From NCBI RefSeq assembly GCF_001027745.1, contig NZ_LECU01000004.1, forward strand, positions 434,001-498,000: a DNA stretch of 64,000 nt, read 5' to 3'. A program made the translations under genes and the position numbers. The notes below the pieces were generated by a model. It saw only the letters and a program-made list of their open reading frames with translations. It had not been told where the DNA came from and made no database searches. Below, piece after piece: positions 1 to 9,302 of this stretch. Every line of letters begins with the position of its first letter. Within the stretch, counting starts at the first letter, position 1. This stretch comes from Pedobacter sp. BMA. Its GTDB lineage: Bacteria; Bacteroidota; Bacteroidia; Sphingobacteriales; Sphingobacteriaceae.

Positions 1-1767
1 CACAGTGATGTTGTAACCATTGATGGCATCATTGTTTTTAACCACATCAACTTTAGAAATTGCCTGATCCATTTTCCAGCTGTTTAAGAACCAGCTTCTC
101 CAGAACCATGCTAAATCCTCTCCGGCACCGTTTTCCATAGAGCGGAAAAAGTCGAAAGGGGTTGGGTGTTTAAATGCCCAGTTTTTAATATACTGGCGGA
201 ATGCATAATCGAAACGATCTTCACCCAAAATCTGGTCTCTTAGAAGATCCAGACCCCATCCTGGTTTGCTGTAAAGATTAACACCAATATTCCTCTCAAT
301 CATTCCATCAGGCATTTGCATAATATTTTCGTAAACCGGGTTACCAATTACTGATTTACCGATTCGGTTCATATCAGCAGGACGTTCAGCATATTCCCCT
401 TTATTGAAGTTTTTAGATGATATACCGTTAATGAAAGTATTAAAACCTTCATCCATCCAGCCGTATTTTCTTTCATTAGATCCAACAATCATCGGGAACC
501 AGGTATGGCCAAACTCATGATCGATAACTCCCCATGCACTGCCATTCTTTGCTTTCCATCCACAAAATACGATACCCGGATATTCCATCCCTCCAATATT
601 TGTGGCCACATTCACTGCCATAGGATATGGATACTCGAACCATTTGGTGGAATAATGTTCGATCGTTGATTTTACATATTCTACGCCACGGCCATAACCA
701 TCAGCACCATTACTTTCTATTGGTTGGGCCGACACTGCAAGCGATTTTTTACCACTTGGCAAATTGATACGTGCCGCATCCAGAACAAAGGATTTTGATG
801 AAGCCCAGGCTGCATCACGGGCATTTAATATTTTAAATTTCCAGGTCAGTTTATCTTTTGAAGGTCGGGAAGACGGATCAGTTACTTCGCTTTCTGTTCT
901 GATATGCACAGTGGCATCGCTTGCTTTTGCAGCATTCCAGCGCTGCAGTTGCGTGGCAGTGAAAACCTCCTGTGGATTCAATAATTCGCCGGAGCCCATC
1001 ACAATATGACTCGCCGGAGCGGTGATGGCAAAATTGATATCGCCATATTCGCAATAAAACTCTCCTCCGCCCCAATATGGCAAAGTGTTCCAACCTATAA
1101 CATCATCATAAACACACATCCGCGGAAACCATTGTGCGATAGCGAAGATTTCTCCGTTTTTGGTCGTTAAGTGTCCTGTTCTGTCCGATCCCTCTTTTGG
1201 AACGGTATAAGAATAGTCCAGTTTGATAGTTACAACATCGCCATTAGCCGCAAGGGGCTGATCCAGGCGGATTTGCATGCGTGTATCTTCAATTAATGAG
1301 GTAAATTTTACTGCTGCAGCTTTCTGTGCAACACTGATTGTACCGATTTTGTATCCGCCATCAAACTTTTCGCCTTGCGCACCGTATCGGCTACGGGCAG
1401 GTGTAATCGTTTTACCCCGCGAATCTTCCTTAAAAGTATTCTGATCAAGTTGCAGCCATAAGTATGGCAATTTATCAGGACTATTGTTTTTATAGGTAAT
1501 GGTTACCGTACCTGTCACCAGACTTTTGGTGTCGTCCAGGTTAGCGGTTATATTATAGTCTACCCTGTTTTGCCAGTATTTAGGCCCAGGAGCACCAATA
1601 GCAGAACGAAACTCATTGCCATTCTGAGTATAAAACAATGGATCGAACGCTTCTGAGGGATTATAATTTGTTGGAGTTGTTACAGGTTGTGCGGCTTGTT
1701 GAGCATTTGCCGAAAAAGCAAATACACAACACGACAAACACAGACCTATGAGGTTAGTAATTTTCAT
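1..1767 (-). CDS. M1 family metallopeptidase (aminopeptidase N-like), 3' end cut by window
   Basis: Exported zinc aminopeptidase of the M1 (gluzincin) family, which removes N-terminal residues from peptides. The frame is open from the ATG at 1767 to the window edge, so about the first 589 residues are present and the C-terminus lies outside. A signal peptide occupies the first ~23 residues and ends ...SANAQ. The zinc site is clear: H417-E-F-G-H421 with the third ligand E440 in W-M-D-E-G. About 25 residues before the zinc site is G-G-M-E-Y-P (392-397), the equivalent of the GAMEN substrate motif in this subfamily. An N-terminal beta domain precedes it. Such proteins are periplasmic or surface-attached peptidases in Bacteroidetes. 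The specific substrate is unknown. Confidence 0.93.
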   Translation of the reverse strand, partial: MKITNLIGLCLSCCVFAFSANAQQAAQPVTTPTNYNPSEAFDPLFYTQNGNEFRSAIGAPGPKYWQNRVDYNITANLDDTKSLVTGTVTITYKNNSPDKLPYLWLQLDQNTFKEDSRGKTITPARSRYGAQGEKFDGGYKIGTISVAQKAAAVKFTSLIEDTRMQIRLDQPLAANGDVVTIKLDYSYTVPKEGSDRTGHLTTKNGEIFAIAQWFPRMCVYDDVIGWNTLPYWGGGEFYCEYGDINFAITAPASHIVMGSGELLNPQEVFTATQLQRWNAAKASDATVHIRTESEVTDPSSRPSKDKLTWKFKILNARDAAWASSKSFVLDAARINLPSGKKSLAVSAQPIESNGADGYGRGVEYVKSTIEHYSTKWFEYPYPMAVNVATNIGGMEYPGIVFCGWKAKNGSAWGVIDHEFGHTWFPMIVGSNERKYGWMDEGFNTFINGISSKNFNKGEYAERPADMNRIGKSVIGNPVYENIMQMPDGMIERNIGVNLYSKPGWGLDLLRDQILGEDRFDYAFRQYIKNWAFKHPTPFDFFRSMENGAGEDLAWFWRSWFLNSWKMDQAISKVDVVKNNDAINGYNITV

Positions 1768-1795
1768 GATAATAATAAGGTTTACAGGCTGTAAA

Positions 1796-1831
1796 TATAA
1801 AAAAAACCACATTCAGTAAAGAAATGTGGTT
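1796..1831 (-). terminator. intrinsic terminator after the gene at 1865-2605
   Basis: Inverted repeat AACCACATT (1805-1813) / AATGTGGTT (1823-1831). On the minus strand it is followed by a run of eight T residues (1799-1806 read in reverse). It lies about 30 bases past the stop of the carboxypeptidase-regulatory-like gene. Confidence 0.75.
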
Positions 1832-1864
1832 ATATTGTTACCTGTTTTAAGAAGTGTGTGATGA

Positions 1865-2605
1865 TTAGTTGGTTTTTAGCTTTGGCAAATCCTGAAGCTT
1901 TCTTTGCTCAGGTGTTAGCTTTTGCCACGCAACAAATGCTCTTGAAATATGGAAAGCATAACGATATGGGCGGTCTGCTTTTACAGCCTCTACCGAGGGA
2001 CGGTAAAGAATCATGAAGTTTTTAAGTTCTGTCCCCTGTAACTTAGTCAAATCGGTAATGGCTTTCTCACTGAAGTTTTCATCAATCTCCTGCTGGTACA
2101 TTTCCTTTTCCTGCAAATCTGCTTCTTTACGCTGTTCTCTTTTATATTTTCCATAGCCTAAATTCAGGTTCAAGCCCCCTACCTTATCCGTCATTCTTTT
2201 ACGGTTCAGGTTCCCTCCGGTACTTAACAAAGTATATTTTTCTGCAAGCGGATCTTTAGCATCAGTAATCTGACTGTTCATGCGAACGGCCTCTACGTTT
2301 ACGTCGGCAAGGTTAGTAGATTTAACTGGTAAATAAATAGTTCTGTTTAAAAGATTGGTGAGGTATAATGTATCAGTGTGATAACCGACAGCAGAAAACT
2401 CTATTAAATCACCAACGTTTGCTGCAATCGTATATTTCCCTTCCTTATTGGTAGAAGATGTTTTTTTACTGTTTAAGTTACGAATGGTAACACCGGGCAG
2501 GGAAAGTGTTTTTTTTGAATAGTCGAAAACTGTTCCGGTAGTAACGGATTGCGCAAGGGCGCCAAATGGCAATGCCAGTAAAATAAAAACGATCAGCTTA
2601 TACAT
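1865..2605 (-). CDS. exported protein with carboxypeptidase-regulatory-like (CarboxypepD_reg) domain
   Basis: Bacteroidetes envelope protein of about 246 residues. The chosen start is the ATG at 2605, which gives a clean signal peptide (M-Y-K-L-I-V-F-I-L-L...A-L-A-Q); an upstream TTG at 2650 would add 15 unlikely residues. Residues ~20-105 form a beta-sandwich of the type placed before TonB receptors (V-T-T-G-T-V-F-D...L-P-G-V-T-I...G-K-Y-T-I). Here no barrel follows; the rest is charged and probably helical. Such stand-alone proteins are common in this phylum and uncharacterised. It appears to be transcribed alone, with its own terminator. The function is unknown. Confidence 0.8.
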   Translation of the reverse strand: MYKLIVFILLALPFGALAQSVTTGTVFDYSKKTLSLPGVTIRNLNSKKTSSTNKEGKYTIAANVGDLIEFSAVGYHTDTLYLTNLLNRTIYLPVKSTNLADVNVEAVRMNSQITDAKDPLAEKYTLLSTGGNLNRKRMTDKVGGLNLNLGYGKYKREQRKEADLQEKEMYQQEIDENFSEKAITDLTKLQGTELKNFMILYRPSVEAVKADRPYRYAFHISRAFVAWQKLTPEQRKLQDLPKLKTN

Positions 2606-2673
2606 ATTCAAAAGTAACTTAGTTAAACATCCAACGTTTGCTTTTAACAAACTTTAACAATACAACAACTGGT

Positions 2674-3021
2674 CTAGACAAGTGTTTTAGCGTATTGGTT
2701 TTCGTCAAAAGAAATTAAAATGGCGTGACCATCTTTCTCAATAACCGGACGTTTTATCGCACTGGTATTGTCAATCAGGTATACAATTACCTTATCCTCA
2801 TTATCAAGCGCAGCCTGCTCTTCTTTAGATAACTTTTTCCAGGTAAGTCCCTTTTTGTTTAGAACTGTTTCCCATCCAAAAACCTTGAACCACTCCTTAA
2901 GCTTTTCTGCAGTGATGCCTTTCTTTTTAAAATCATGAAATTCAAATTCTATCTGGTGTGATTTTAGCCAGTCGAGTGATTTTTTTACTGTATTGCAATT
3001 AGGGATTCCGTATACGATCAT
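2674..3021 (-). CDS. ArsC/Spx-family thioredoxin-fold protein (YffB-like)
   Basis: Small protein of 115 residues with the ArsC-family thioredoxin fold. The start at 3021 is chosen because the family begins directly with the first strand (M-I-V-Y-G-I-P-N-C-N-T-V-K-K); the frame runs 29 codons further upstream but without family sequence. The single cysteine in Y-G-I-P-N-C-N-T sits at the usual active position. Downstream are the family's L-x-x-W-x-x-x-x-G-W and K-R-P-V-I-E-K-D-G motifs, including the conserved R-P. YffB-type members are distinct from true arsenate reductases and probably act with low-molecular-weight thiols. No ars genes are nearby, so an arsenic role is not supported. Confidence 0.88.
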   Translation of the reverse strand: MIVYGIPNCNTVKKSLDWLKSHQIEFEFHDFKKKGITAEKLKEWFKVFGWETVLNKKGLTWKKLSKEEQAALDNEDKVIVYLIDNTSAIKRPVIEKDGHAILISFDENQYAKTLV

Positions 3022-3185
3022 GCCTGTAATGATTGGATTTGTGGGTGAATGAATGGTTGCAAAGTTAATAAACCGGGGATGTTCTTTACAATTTAAATCA
3101 TCTGTCACTTTTTTTTAGTCATCCGTCACATTTTATAGATATAGTGCGCCTGGCTTACTAACATTGTATCATCAAATATTTCAGT

Positions 3186-4694
3186 ATGAAACTTAAAGAT
3201 TTAAACAAAGCAGAGTTTTGGATATCGGGCATCATTTATCTATGTCTTTTCATCAGGTTAATATCCAACACTGTTGATCAGCATCATAACGAAAACTGGG
3301 TGCGTTTTTACGATGAGCACATTTCTTATTCGAGCTTTACAAACTACTTTATACCTGAGGTGATCATCATAACCGTTTTGTACCTCAACTTTCTACTGCT
3401 AAATTTTTATATCATCCCTTCGGTAATAAAGAAAGAGAAACCTATATGGCATTACCTTTCTATTCTTGTACTGATCTGGGCTACTACCATGATCATTGGC
3501 ATTAGCCGCACCTATAGTTTAGCCTACGAACTGGTGAGTTACGATTCACTGCAACAAGCCTATAACCATATCTTCTTCAAAAGTTTCTATAATTCCTTTC
3601 TTATTGTCATTATCATTACGGTTTACATCCTGATCAAATCGCTTATTATCAGCCTGATTAATTCAGATGATGAGCTTGGCAGCAAGCAAAACAAAGTTAA
3701 GGCGGATATTGCCTCCGGCCTGGCCTTCTGGTTAATTGGAATGTTACTATTGTTAATAACCGACGCCCCTTATGAAGTGTGTACCATATGGACGCTGGTG
3801 ATTTTCAGCGCCATAGGAATAGGCATCTACTCGCTTTACTACCTGATTCCAAAACTAGCTTTAAGCGGCAAAAAATTCCGTAAATACCTCTTCAGTATAT
3901 TGCTGGCAAGTTTACTGCTTTCTGTTCCTGTATCGCTGATTGGACTTTTAGTATTCAACGGCCGTGTAGAAGGTGCCCTGATTGTTTTTCTGTTTAATAT
4001 TCCAACGCAATTACTTCTAAGCGCGCCACTGTGCTGGTATTTATATAAAAAGAGAATCTCTAACGATGCTGAATTAAACACTTTGAAAACGGAGCTTGGC
4101 AAATCGGATGCGAGCCTGAGTTTCCTGCAATCGCAGATCAATCCGCACTTTCTGTTTAACGCCCTAAATACATTATATGGCACTGCATTACAGGAAAATG
4201 CCGACCGTACCGGAGAAGGAATACAGAAGCTGGGAGATATGATGCGTTTCATGTTACATGAGAATACCCTTGATAAAATCTCTTTGACACGTGAAGTAGA
4301 ATACCTGAGCAACTACATTGATTTGCAAAAGCTAAGAACCTCCCGCTCGGCAGACATCAGGATTGAAACACATATTGAAGAGCAGTTTGGCAATTTGCAG
4401 ATCACTCCGATGCTTTTAATCCCCTTTGTGGAGAATGCCTTTAAGCACGGGATCAGTTTACAGCAACCTTCATATATTAAGATAAGCCTTCAAACCAAAG
4501 AAAGCACTTTATATTTTGACGTAAGCAACAGCATATATATTAAAGCGGATAATGATCCGGAAAAGCTGAAAAGTGGCATTGGACTTGAAAATGTAAAAAA
4601 ACGTTTAGCGATGCTTTATATTGGAAAACATGAACTGATTATCCGTGAAAGCGCCAGTGAGTTTTTTGTACATTTGACATTGCAGCTGGATTAG
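3186..4694 (+). CDS. LytS/YehU-type sensor histidine kinase
   Basis: Membrane sensor kinase of 502 residues. The N-terminal ~285 residues hold about seven to eight hydrophobic segments (around 12-30, 55-78, 88-108, 135-158, 178-192, 200-222, 233-256, 262-285). Then comes the His_kinase (PF06580) domain with phospho-acceptor H321 in S-Q-I-N-P-H-F-L-F-N-A-L-N. A C-terminal HATPase has F-V-E-N-A-F-K-H-G-I (N box) and G-I-G-L-E-N-V-K-K-R-L (G box). The next gene, 57 bases downstream to the preferred ATG, is a LytTR response regulator, so the two form a two-component pair. The signal sensed is not predictable. Confidence 0.93.
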   Translation: MKLKDLNKAEFWISGIIYLCLFIRLISNTVDQHHNENWVRFYDEHISYSSFTNYFIPEVIIITVLYLNFLLLNFYIIPSVIKKEKPIWHYLSILVLIWATTMIIGISRTYSLAYELVSYDSLQQAYNHIFFKSFYNSFLIVIIITVYILIKSLIISLINSDDELGSKQNKVKADIASGLAFWLIGMLLLLITDAPYEVCTIWTLVIFSAIGIGIYSLYYLIPKLALSGKKFRKYLFSILLASLLLSVPVSLIGLLVFNGRVEGALIVFLFNIPTQLLLSAPLCWYLYKKRISNDAELNTLKTELGKSDASLSFLQSQINPHFLFNALNTLYGTALQENADRTGEGIQKLGDMMRFMLHENTLDKISLTREVEYLSNYIDLQKLRTSRSADIRIETHIEEQFGNLQITPMLLIPFVENAFKHGISLQQPSYIKISLQTKESTLYFDVSNSIYIKADNDPEKLKSGIGLENVKKRLAMLYIGKHELIIRESASEFFVHLTLQLD

Positions 4695-4751
4695 TATTTT
4701 GCTAAGCCGCAGCGCAAAAGATTGAATTTTATTACTGACGATACAACTATC

Positions 4752-5426
4752 ATGACCGCTATTGCTATAGATGACGAACCGATTGCCCTTGAAATCATTC
4801 AATCGCATGCTTCAAAAGTTCCGTTCATTGATTTGAAGCAGGTTTTCACAGATGCTTTTCTGGCGACAACCTATCTACAACAAAATAAAGCAGACCTGAT
4901 ATTTCTTGATATTAAAATGCCGGATATCAGTGGTATAGAATTTCTGAAGAGTTTAACCAATGCACCGATGGTTATTTTTACTACGGCGTACACTGAACAC
5001 GCCGTGCAAAGTTTTGAACTCGATGCTGTTGATTATTTGTTAAAACCTTTTTCACTTTCCCGTTTTTTAAAGGCCTGCAATAAAGCCCAGGAGTTATTTG
5101 ATCTGCGAAATCAGCGGCAGGAAACCTCATTAGGCTATATATTTGTAAAAGATGGTTATGAACAAATTCGGGTTGAATTAAGTGATATACAATATGTGGA
5201 AGCCTCTGGAAATTATACCCAAATACAAACCGACAGCAAACTGATTAGCTCGCGCATTACCATTAACGATTTAGCGGAACTGCTTCCGAAAAGCGATTTT
5301 ATTAGGTGCCACAGGGCATTTATTGTTCCAAAAAAAAAGATCAGCAAATTCGACCGGAATCAGATCTGGATTAGCGAAAAGATTATTCCTATAGGGGCAA
5401 CTTACCAGAATTTACAATTGATTTGA
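4752..5426 (+). CDS. LytTR-family response regulator
   Basis: DNA-binding response regulator of 224 residues, partner of the upstream kinase. An in-frame TTG at 4722 exists, but the ATG at 4752 starts exactly at the receiver domain (M-T-A-I-A-I-D-D-E-P). Receiver: acidic pair D7-D8, phospho-acceptor D53 in F-L-D-I-K-M-P, T in I-F-T-T-A-Y, and K in Y-L-L-K-P-F. The C-terminal ~100 residues form the LytTR domain (I-Q-Y-V-E-A-S-G-N-Y-T...R-C-H-R-A-F-I-V). In Bacteroidetes such pairs often control surface or transport genes. The target cannot be read from here. Confidence 0.94.
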   Translation: MTAIAIDDEPIALEIIQSHASKVPFIDLKQVFTDAFLATTYLQQNKADLIFLDIKMPDISGIEFLKSLTNAPMVIFTTAYTEHAVQSFELDAVDYLLKPFSLSRFLKACNKAQELFDLRNQRQETSLGYIFVKDGYEQIRVELSDIQYVEASGNYTQIQTDSKLISSRITINDLAELLPKSDFIRCHRAFIVPKKKISKFDRNQIWISEKIIPIGATYQNLQLI

Positions 5427-5544
5427 GCCGTGAATATTGTTTCCAGCTGCAAAATCATGCGTTAGGGGGCTTGGTTTTAAAAGCGACTACAATAAATGTT
5501 GCAAGCTGTAAACATTTCTATTTCAAAGATTCAACACTTAGACT

Positions 5545-5552
5545 TATCTTTG
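5545..5552 (+). promoter_or_regulatory. Bacteroidetes -7 box (TATCTTTG) for ribH
   Basis: TATCTTTG matches the Bacteroidetes -7 consensus TAnnTTTG. It ends only four bases before the ribH ATG at 5557, so a transcript would start at or near the start codon (a leaderless or nearly leaderless mRNA). No clear -33 TTTG is seen. Confidence 0.5.
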
Positions 5553-5556
5553 CCCC

Positions 5557-6048
5557 ATGTCAACACAATTAAAAAATCTATCCGACTTCTCGCATACTAC
5601 AGTTCCAAGTGGTGCTAACTATAAAATTGGAATTATTGTTGCCGAGTGGAATGCTGAAATTACAGGCGCATTATACAACGGTGCCTTGAAAACACTCCTG
5701 GAAAATGGCGTAAAAGAAGAGAACATTACCTCTTTACCTGTACCTGGAAGTTTCGAATTAACCGGAGGTGCGGAAATTTTACTGAGCAAAAGAAGCGACA
5801 TAGATGCGGTTATTTGTTTGGGTTGTGTAATTCAGGGGGATACCAAACATTTTGATTTTATTTGTGATGCTGTGGCTCAAGGCACTACAAATGTGGGGAT
5901 CAAGTACAGCAAACCTGTAATATTTGGCGTATTGACAACCAATAACCTGGAACAGGCACAAGATCGTGCAGGAGGAAAACATGGCAACAAAGGTGATGAG
6001 GCAGCAATTACTGCTATCAAAATGGCCGATTTTTCAGCTAATATTTAA
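5557..6048 (+). CDS. ribH: 6,7-dimethyl-8-ribityllumazine synthase
   Basis: Penultimate enzyme of riboflavin synthesis. It condenses 5-amino-6-ribitylaminouracil with 3,4-dihydroxy-2-butanone 4-phosphate to give the lumazine. Length 163 residues is typical. Family motifs are A-E-W-N (W31), P-V-P-G-S-F-E-L (62-69), G-C-V-I-Q-G-D-T-K-H-F (active histidine H98) and the phosphate-binding G-K-H-G-N-K-G near the C-terminus. It stands apart from other rib genes, which is usual in this phylum. Upstream lies a -7 box almost touching the ATG. Confidence 0.97.
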   Translation: MSTQLKNLSDFSHTTVPSGANYKIGIIVAEWNAEITGALYNGALKTLLENGVKEENITSLPVPGSFELTGGAEILLSKRSDIDAVICLGCVIQGDTKHFDFICDAVAQGTTNVGIKYSKPVIFGVLTTNNLEQAQDRAGGKHGNKGDEAAITAIKMADFSANI

Positions 6049-6103
6049 AATTGCTTTTCATAATACTATTTGTATCTTAGCTTATTAAAATATACTTCAT
6101 CAG

Positions 6104-6226
6104 ATGAAAAAAGTAGCCATATTATTATTGGCGGTGTTCAGCACCATAACCATTTTAGAATCTTGTTCAAACAAGCTTTGCCCTGCTTATGGATCATATC
6201 CTGAAGGCAAACGCAGAAGAAACTAA
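6104..6226 (+). CDS. small lipoprotein, 40 residues
   Basis: Short open frame ATG 6104 to TAA 6226. It has a basic start (M-K-K-V-A), a hydrophobic core and a lipobox-like I-L-E-S-C with Cys21 as the lipid-attachment candidate. The mature part is only about 20 residues (S-N-K-L-C-P-A-Y-G...), with a second cysteine at 26 and a basic R-R-R-N end. The signal-peptide architecture argues for a real gene. The function is unknown. Confidence 0.7.
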   Translation: MKKVAILLLAVFSTITILESCSNKLCPAYGSYPEGKRRRN

Positions 6227-6312
6227 TCTAACTATTCTTGCTTTTTCATTTGCAGGTCATTCGCAGAACTTTATTCTTTTGCATTTGTTAAACCTGTAAA
6301 AAAATTCATATC

Positions 6313-6645
6313 ATGACCTGGGTAAATTTAACCTCATTAGATCAACTGAATGAGATAAAAGCCGACAGTGGCTATAATCTTATTTTCAAACATAGTACAC
6401 GCTGCTCCATCAGTATGATGGCGAAAAGAAATTTCGAATTTAGCTGGGATGTTATTCCTGAAGACACAAAGCTCTATTTCCTTGATTTGATCAGTTATCG
6501 TGACATTTCCAACGAAGTTGCAAGTCTGTTTCAGGTAACACATCAATCGCCGCAGATTTTACTAATCAAAAACGGTGATTGCGTTCTGGAAGCTTCACAC
6601 AGCGACATTTCAGCAGAAGAGGTTGCCGAGGTAATCGCAGCATAA
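6313..6645 (+). CDS. ytxJ: YtxJ/BrxC-type monothiol bacilliredoxin-like protein
   Basis: Protein of 110 residues, full length for the YtxJ (bacilliredoxin C-like) family, with a thioredoxin fold. The family motif F-K-H-S-T-R-C-S-I-S holds the single redox cysteine C31. The C-terminal half has the expected S-P-Q-I-L-L-I-K-N-G-D strand pair that precedes the last helix. Known members act on protein-bacillithiol mixed disulfides, so it implies bacillithiol in this organism; no synthesis genes are in the window. It ends at a strong bidirectional terminator. Confidence 0.9.
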   Translation: MTWVNLTSLDQLNEIKADSGYNLIFKHSTRCSISMMAKRNFEFSWDVIPEDTKLYFLDLISYRDISNEVASLFQVTHQSPQILLIKNGDCVLEASHSDISAEEVAEVIAA

Positions 6646-6646
6646 T

Positions 6647-6678
6647 AAAAAAAGCCGAATCATCGATTCGGCTTTTTT
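6647..6678. terminator. bidirectional intrinsic terminator
   Basis: Perfect stem GCCGAATC (6654-6661) / GATTCGGC (6665-6672) with loop ATC. It is flanked by seven A on the left and six T on the right, so it works for ytxJ on the plus strand and mqo on the minus strand. Confidence 0.9.
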
Positions 6679-6734
6679 GTTGTTGATATCTCGATTTGTG
6701 GTGATCAGCATTGGATACTTCCAGCTTATCCTAC

Positions 6735-8237
6735 TTAACCAATCTTTAGTACCGCTGTAGTTCTTTCTCTAGTTTGTTTACAAAGCGCAGCGTCTTTAGC
6801 CAGTTCCTTACCGTAGGTTGGAATCATGTCTTTAATTTTAGCCTGCCACTCATCCGTAGCCAGATCTTCTTTAAAACACCTCTCAAGCAGCTCCAGCATA
6901 ATAGAAACGGCAGTGGATGCACCTGGAGAGGCACCTAATAATGCGGCAATTGAACCATCGGCAGCACTCACCACCTCTGTTCCAAATTCCAGTACACCAC
7001 CTTTCTTCTCATCTTTTTTGATCACCTGAACGCGCTGCCCTGCATATTCCAGCTCCCAGTCTTTTAATTCTGCAGTTGGCAGATATTCCTTAAGTGCTTC
7101 TAAACGATCTTCAGGTGATTGTCTTACCTGATCAATAAGGTATTTGGTCAGATCAAGGTTATGCAAACCCGCCGAAATCATCGGACGAATATTATTAAAC
7201 TTTATAGATTTAGGCAAATCGAGAAACGATCCGTTTTTCAGGAATTTAGTTGAAAACCCTGCGTAAGGACCAAACAGTAACGCCTGCTTCCCGTTGATCA
7301 TTCTGGTATCTAGATGTGGCACCGACATAGGCGGAGCACCTACTGCGGCTTTACCATAAACCTTGGCATGATGCTGTTTAATAATCTCCTCGTTGGTGCA
7401 TTTTAACCATTGTCCACTTACAGGAAATCCCCCGAAGCCTTTGCCTTCCGGTATATCTGATTTCTCTAACAAAGGAAGAGAGCCACCGCCCGCGCCAATG
7501 AAAACAAATTTGGCTACGCGTTTACGTTTTTCATTAGTAGCTAAGTCTTTAACTTTTACAATCCAGTTGCCATCTTTATTTTTCTTTAAGTCACGTATTT
7601 CGTGATTAAAATAAAGGTTAACATCACTTTGATCTTTCAGATTGTTAAACATATCACGCGTTAACGTGCCGAAGTTTACATCTGTACCTAGATCCATTTT
7701 AGTTGCAGCCAGTTTTTCGCCTTTTTTACGTCCATCGATAATAAGAGGCGCCCAGGATTTAACCGTATCTACATCTTCAGTATATTGCATTTCGCTAAAA
7801 AGGTCGCAACTTGTAAGTGCATCATAGCGTTTTTTTAGGTAGTCGACATTCTTTTTACCCCATACAAAACTCATGTGTGGAATTTTACGAATAAAGTTCT
7901 CAGGAAGTGAAACCAAACCTTTCTCTACCAGGTAAGCCCAGAACTGTTTGGATACTTCGAAATTTTCAGCGATTTGAACAGCTTTTTTTATTTCGACAGA
8001 GCCATCCTTTTTCTCCGGCGTGTAATTCAATTCACAAAAAGCAGAGTGCCCTGTACCAGCATTATTCCATGCATCAGAACTTTCAGCTGCTGCTACGTCC
8101 AGACGTTCGTAAATTTCGATACTTAAACCGGGTTCTAATTGCTTTAACAAAACTCCAAGTGTTGCGCTCATAATACCAGCGCCAATTAGAATTACATCTG
8201 CGTCAGTTTTACCAACTGTCTTTTTCTTTTTAGTCAT
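6735..8237 (-). CDS. mqo: malate:quinone oxidoreductase
   Basis: FAD-dependent peripheral membrane enzyme that oxidises malate to oxaloacetate and passes electrons to the quinone pool, bypassing NAD-malate dehydrogenase in the TCA cycle. At 500 residues it is full length. The dinucleotide motif is I-L-I-G-A-G-I-M-S-A-T-L-G (~residues 16-28). The family signature S-S-D-A-W-N-N-A-G-T-G-H-S-A follows, and near the C-terminus are G-T-E-V-V and L-L-G-A-S-P-G-A-S-T-A. It appears to be a single-gene unit ending at the shared terminator. Confidence 0.96.
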   Translation of the reverse strand: MTKKKKTVGKTDADVILIGAGIMSATLGVLLKQLEPGLSIEIYERLDVAAAESSDAWNNAGTGHSAFCELNYTPEKKDGSVEIKKAVQIAENFEVSKQFWAYLVEKGLVSLPENFIRKIPHMSFVWGKKNVDYLKKRYDALTSCDLFSEMQYTEDVDTVKSWAPLIIDGRKKGEKLAATKMDLGTDVNFGTLTRDMFNNLKDQSDVNLYFNHEIRDLKKNKDGNWIVKVKDLATNEKRKRVAKFVFIGAGGGSLPLLEKSDIPEGKGFGGFPVSGQWLKCTNEEIIKQHHAKVYGKAAVGAPPMSVPHLDTRMINGKQALLFGPYAGFSTKFLKNGSFLDLPKSIKFNNIRPMISAGLHNLDLTKYLIDQVRQSPEDRLEALKEYLPTAELKDWELEYAGQRVQVIKKDEKKGGVLEFGTEVVSAADGSIAALLGASPGASTAVSIMLELLERCFKEDLATDEWQAKIKDMIPTYGKELAKDAALCKQTRERTTAVLKIG

Positions 8238-8411
8238 TTGAATTAAAGGAGTTACATCCCTTAAAAAGGCGTCGCAAAGACGCTTCTTTTTTAGGTGCTT
8301 AAAACTATAAAAAAATTGATAAGAAATGAAAAAATAGTCAAATCTATTCTATGATTTTAACAAAGAACAGACCAAAAATTGCAAAACCGTTAAGATGGTT
8401 AGCTATTAAAT

Positions 8412-8441
8412 AAAAAATCCCACGCTTGATGCGCAGGATCT
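8412..8441 (-). terminator. intrinsic terminator of msrA
   Basis: Interrupted inverted repeat on the minus strand (GATCC ... GCGC ... GCG ... GGATT) immediately after the msrA stop at 8447, followed by a run of six T (8412-8417 in reverse). Confidence 0.6.
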
Positions 8442-8446
8442 TCTTT

Positions 8447-9046
8447 TTAATTTTTCAGTTTGGCTTTAAAAACCTTTTCCAGCTTTTGCATTTTGGGAAG
8501 AATTACTAACCGGCAATAGGGTTCACTACCGTTTTTAAGGTAGTAGTCCTGATGGTAATTTTCAGCAACGTAAAAGGGCTTTGCTGCTTCTATTGCAGTT
8601 ACTACCTTTTTTCCAAAGGCATTGGTTTTATTTAACTCTGCCTTATATTTCTCTGCCAGTGCTTTTTGCTCTGCATTGTGATAAAAAATAACTGAGCGGT
8701 ATTGGGTTCCTGAATCTGCCCCCTGCCTGTTCAAAGTGGTAGGGTCGTGGCTTTTCCAGAATACCTCCAGCAAATCTTCGTAAGAAATCACCGATGGGTT
8801 ATAGTTAATTTCGAGAACTTCTGCATGACCGGTAGCTCCAGTACAAACCTCTTCATAGGTTGGATTACTTAATGTACCGCCTTCGTATCCCGATTTTACC
8901 GAAGTCACCCCTTTCAATCGCTGAAAGATCGCTTCAGTACACCAGAAACATCCCATACCAAATGTTGCTTTCTCCGTTTTTTTACCCTGAGCATTCGCCT
9001 GGCTTAGTGATAAAACGGACAATAATATCAAAATTAGTTTTTTCAT
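8447..9046 (-). CDS. msrA: exported peptide-methionine (S)-S-oxide reductase MsrA
   Basis: Repairs oxidised methionine by reducing the S-epimer of methionine sulfoxide. 199 residues. A signal peptide (~1-19, ...S-Q-A-N-A-Q) precedes the enzyme domain, so it should act in the periplasm. The catalytic motif is F-G-M-G-C33-F-W-C36-T-E; G-Y-E-G-G, G-H-A-E-V and Y-H-Q-D-Y-Y are the other family blocks. A resolving cysteine may be the one in S-E-P-Y-C-R. It is a single gene with its own terminator. Confidence 0.95.
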   Translation of the reverse strand: MKKLILILLSVLSLSQANAQGKKTEKATFGMGCFWCTEAIFQRLKGVTSVKSGYEGGTLSNPTYEEVCTGATGHAEVLEINYNPSVISYEDLLEVFWKSHDPTTLNRQGADSGTQYRSVIFYHNAEQKALAEKYKAELNKTNAFGKKVVTAIEAAKPFYVAENYHQDYYLKNGSEPYCRLVILPKMQKLEKVFKAKLKN

Positions 9047-9302
9047 GTTGTGTATTTACGTTAATAAAAAGAAAGCAGTTTACCGCTATAGCTTCATTAT
9101 ATACTACGAAATTTAAGGCGCTAAAGTTTCATGCGATTTAATAATGGATTTCGCATGACAATCGTAAATCAGGTAATATTTAGTCGCCGATGTTAATAAC
9201 TTAAACAAATAAATATCAGCAATTTAAACGTAATTCTACACCTGGAATCACACTTATTAACAATTCTTTTTCTAAATTCGTAAGAACATAAAAAACAGAA
9301 AC

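Noticed and set aside
878..1093. Long open frames on the strand opposite to several real genes (e.g. 878-1093, 3839-4312, 53668-54054)
   Set aside because: They mirror strongly supported coding frames and show no independent homology or start signals.
2674..3021. Possible arsenate resistance gene (arsC)
   Set aside because: The sequence fits the YffB-like branch and there are no ars neighbours.
8269..8283. Small hairpin GCGTC-n5-GACGC followed by T-rich sequence upstream of mqo
   Set aside because: Stem of only five pairs and on the strand opposite to the nearby gene; no plus-strand gene ends there.
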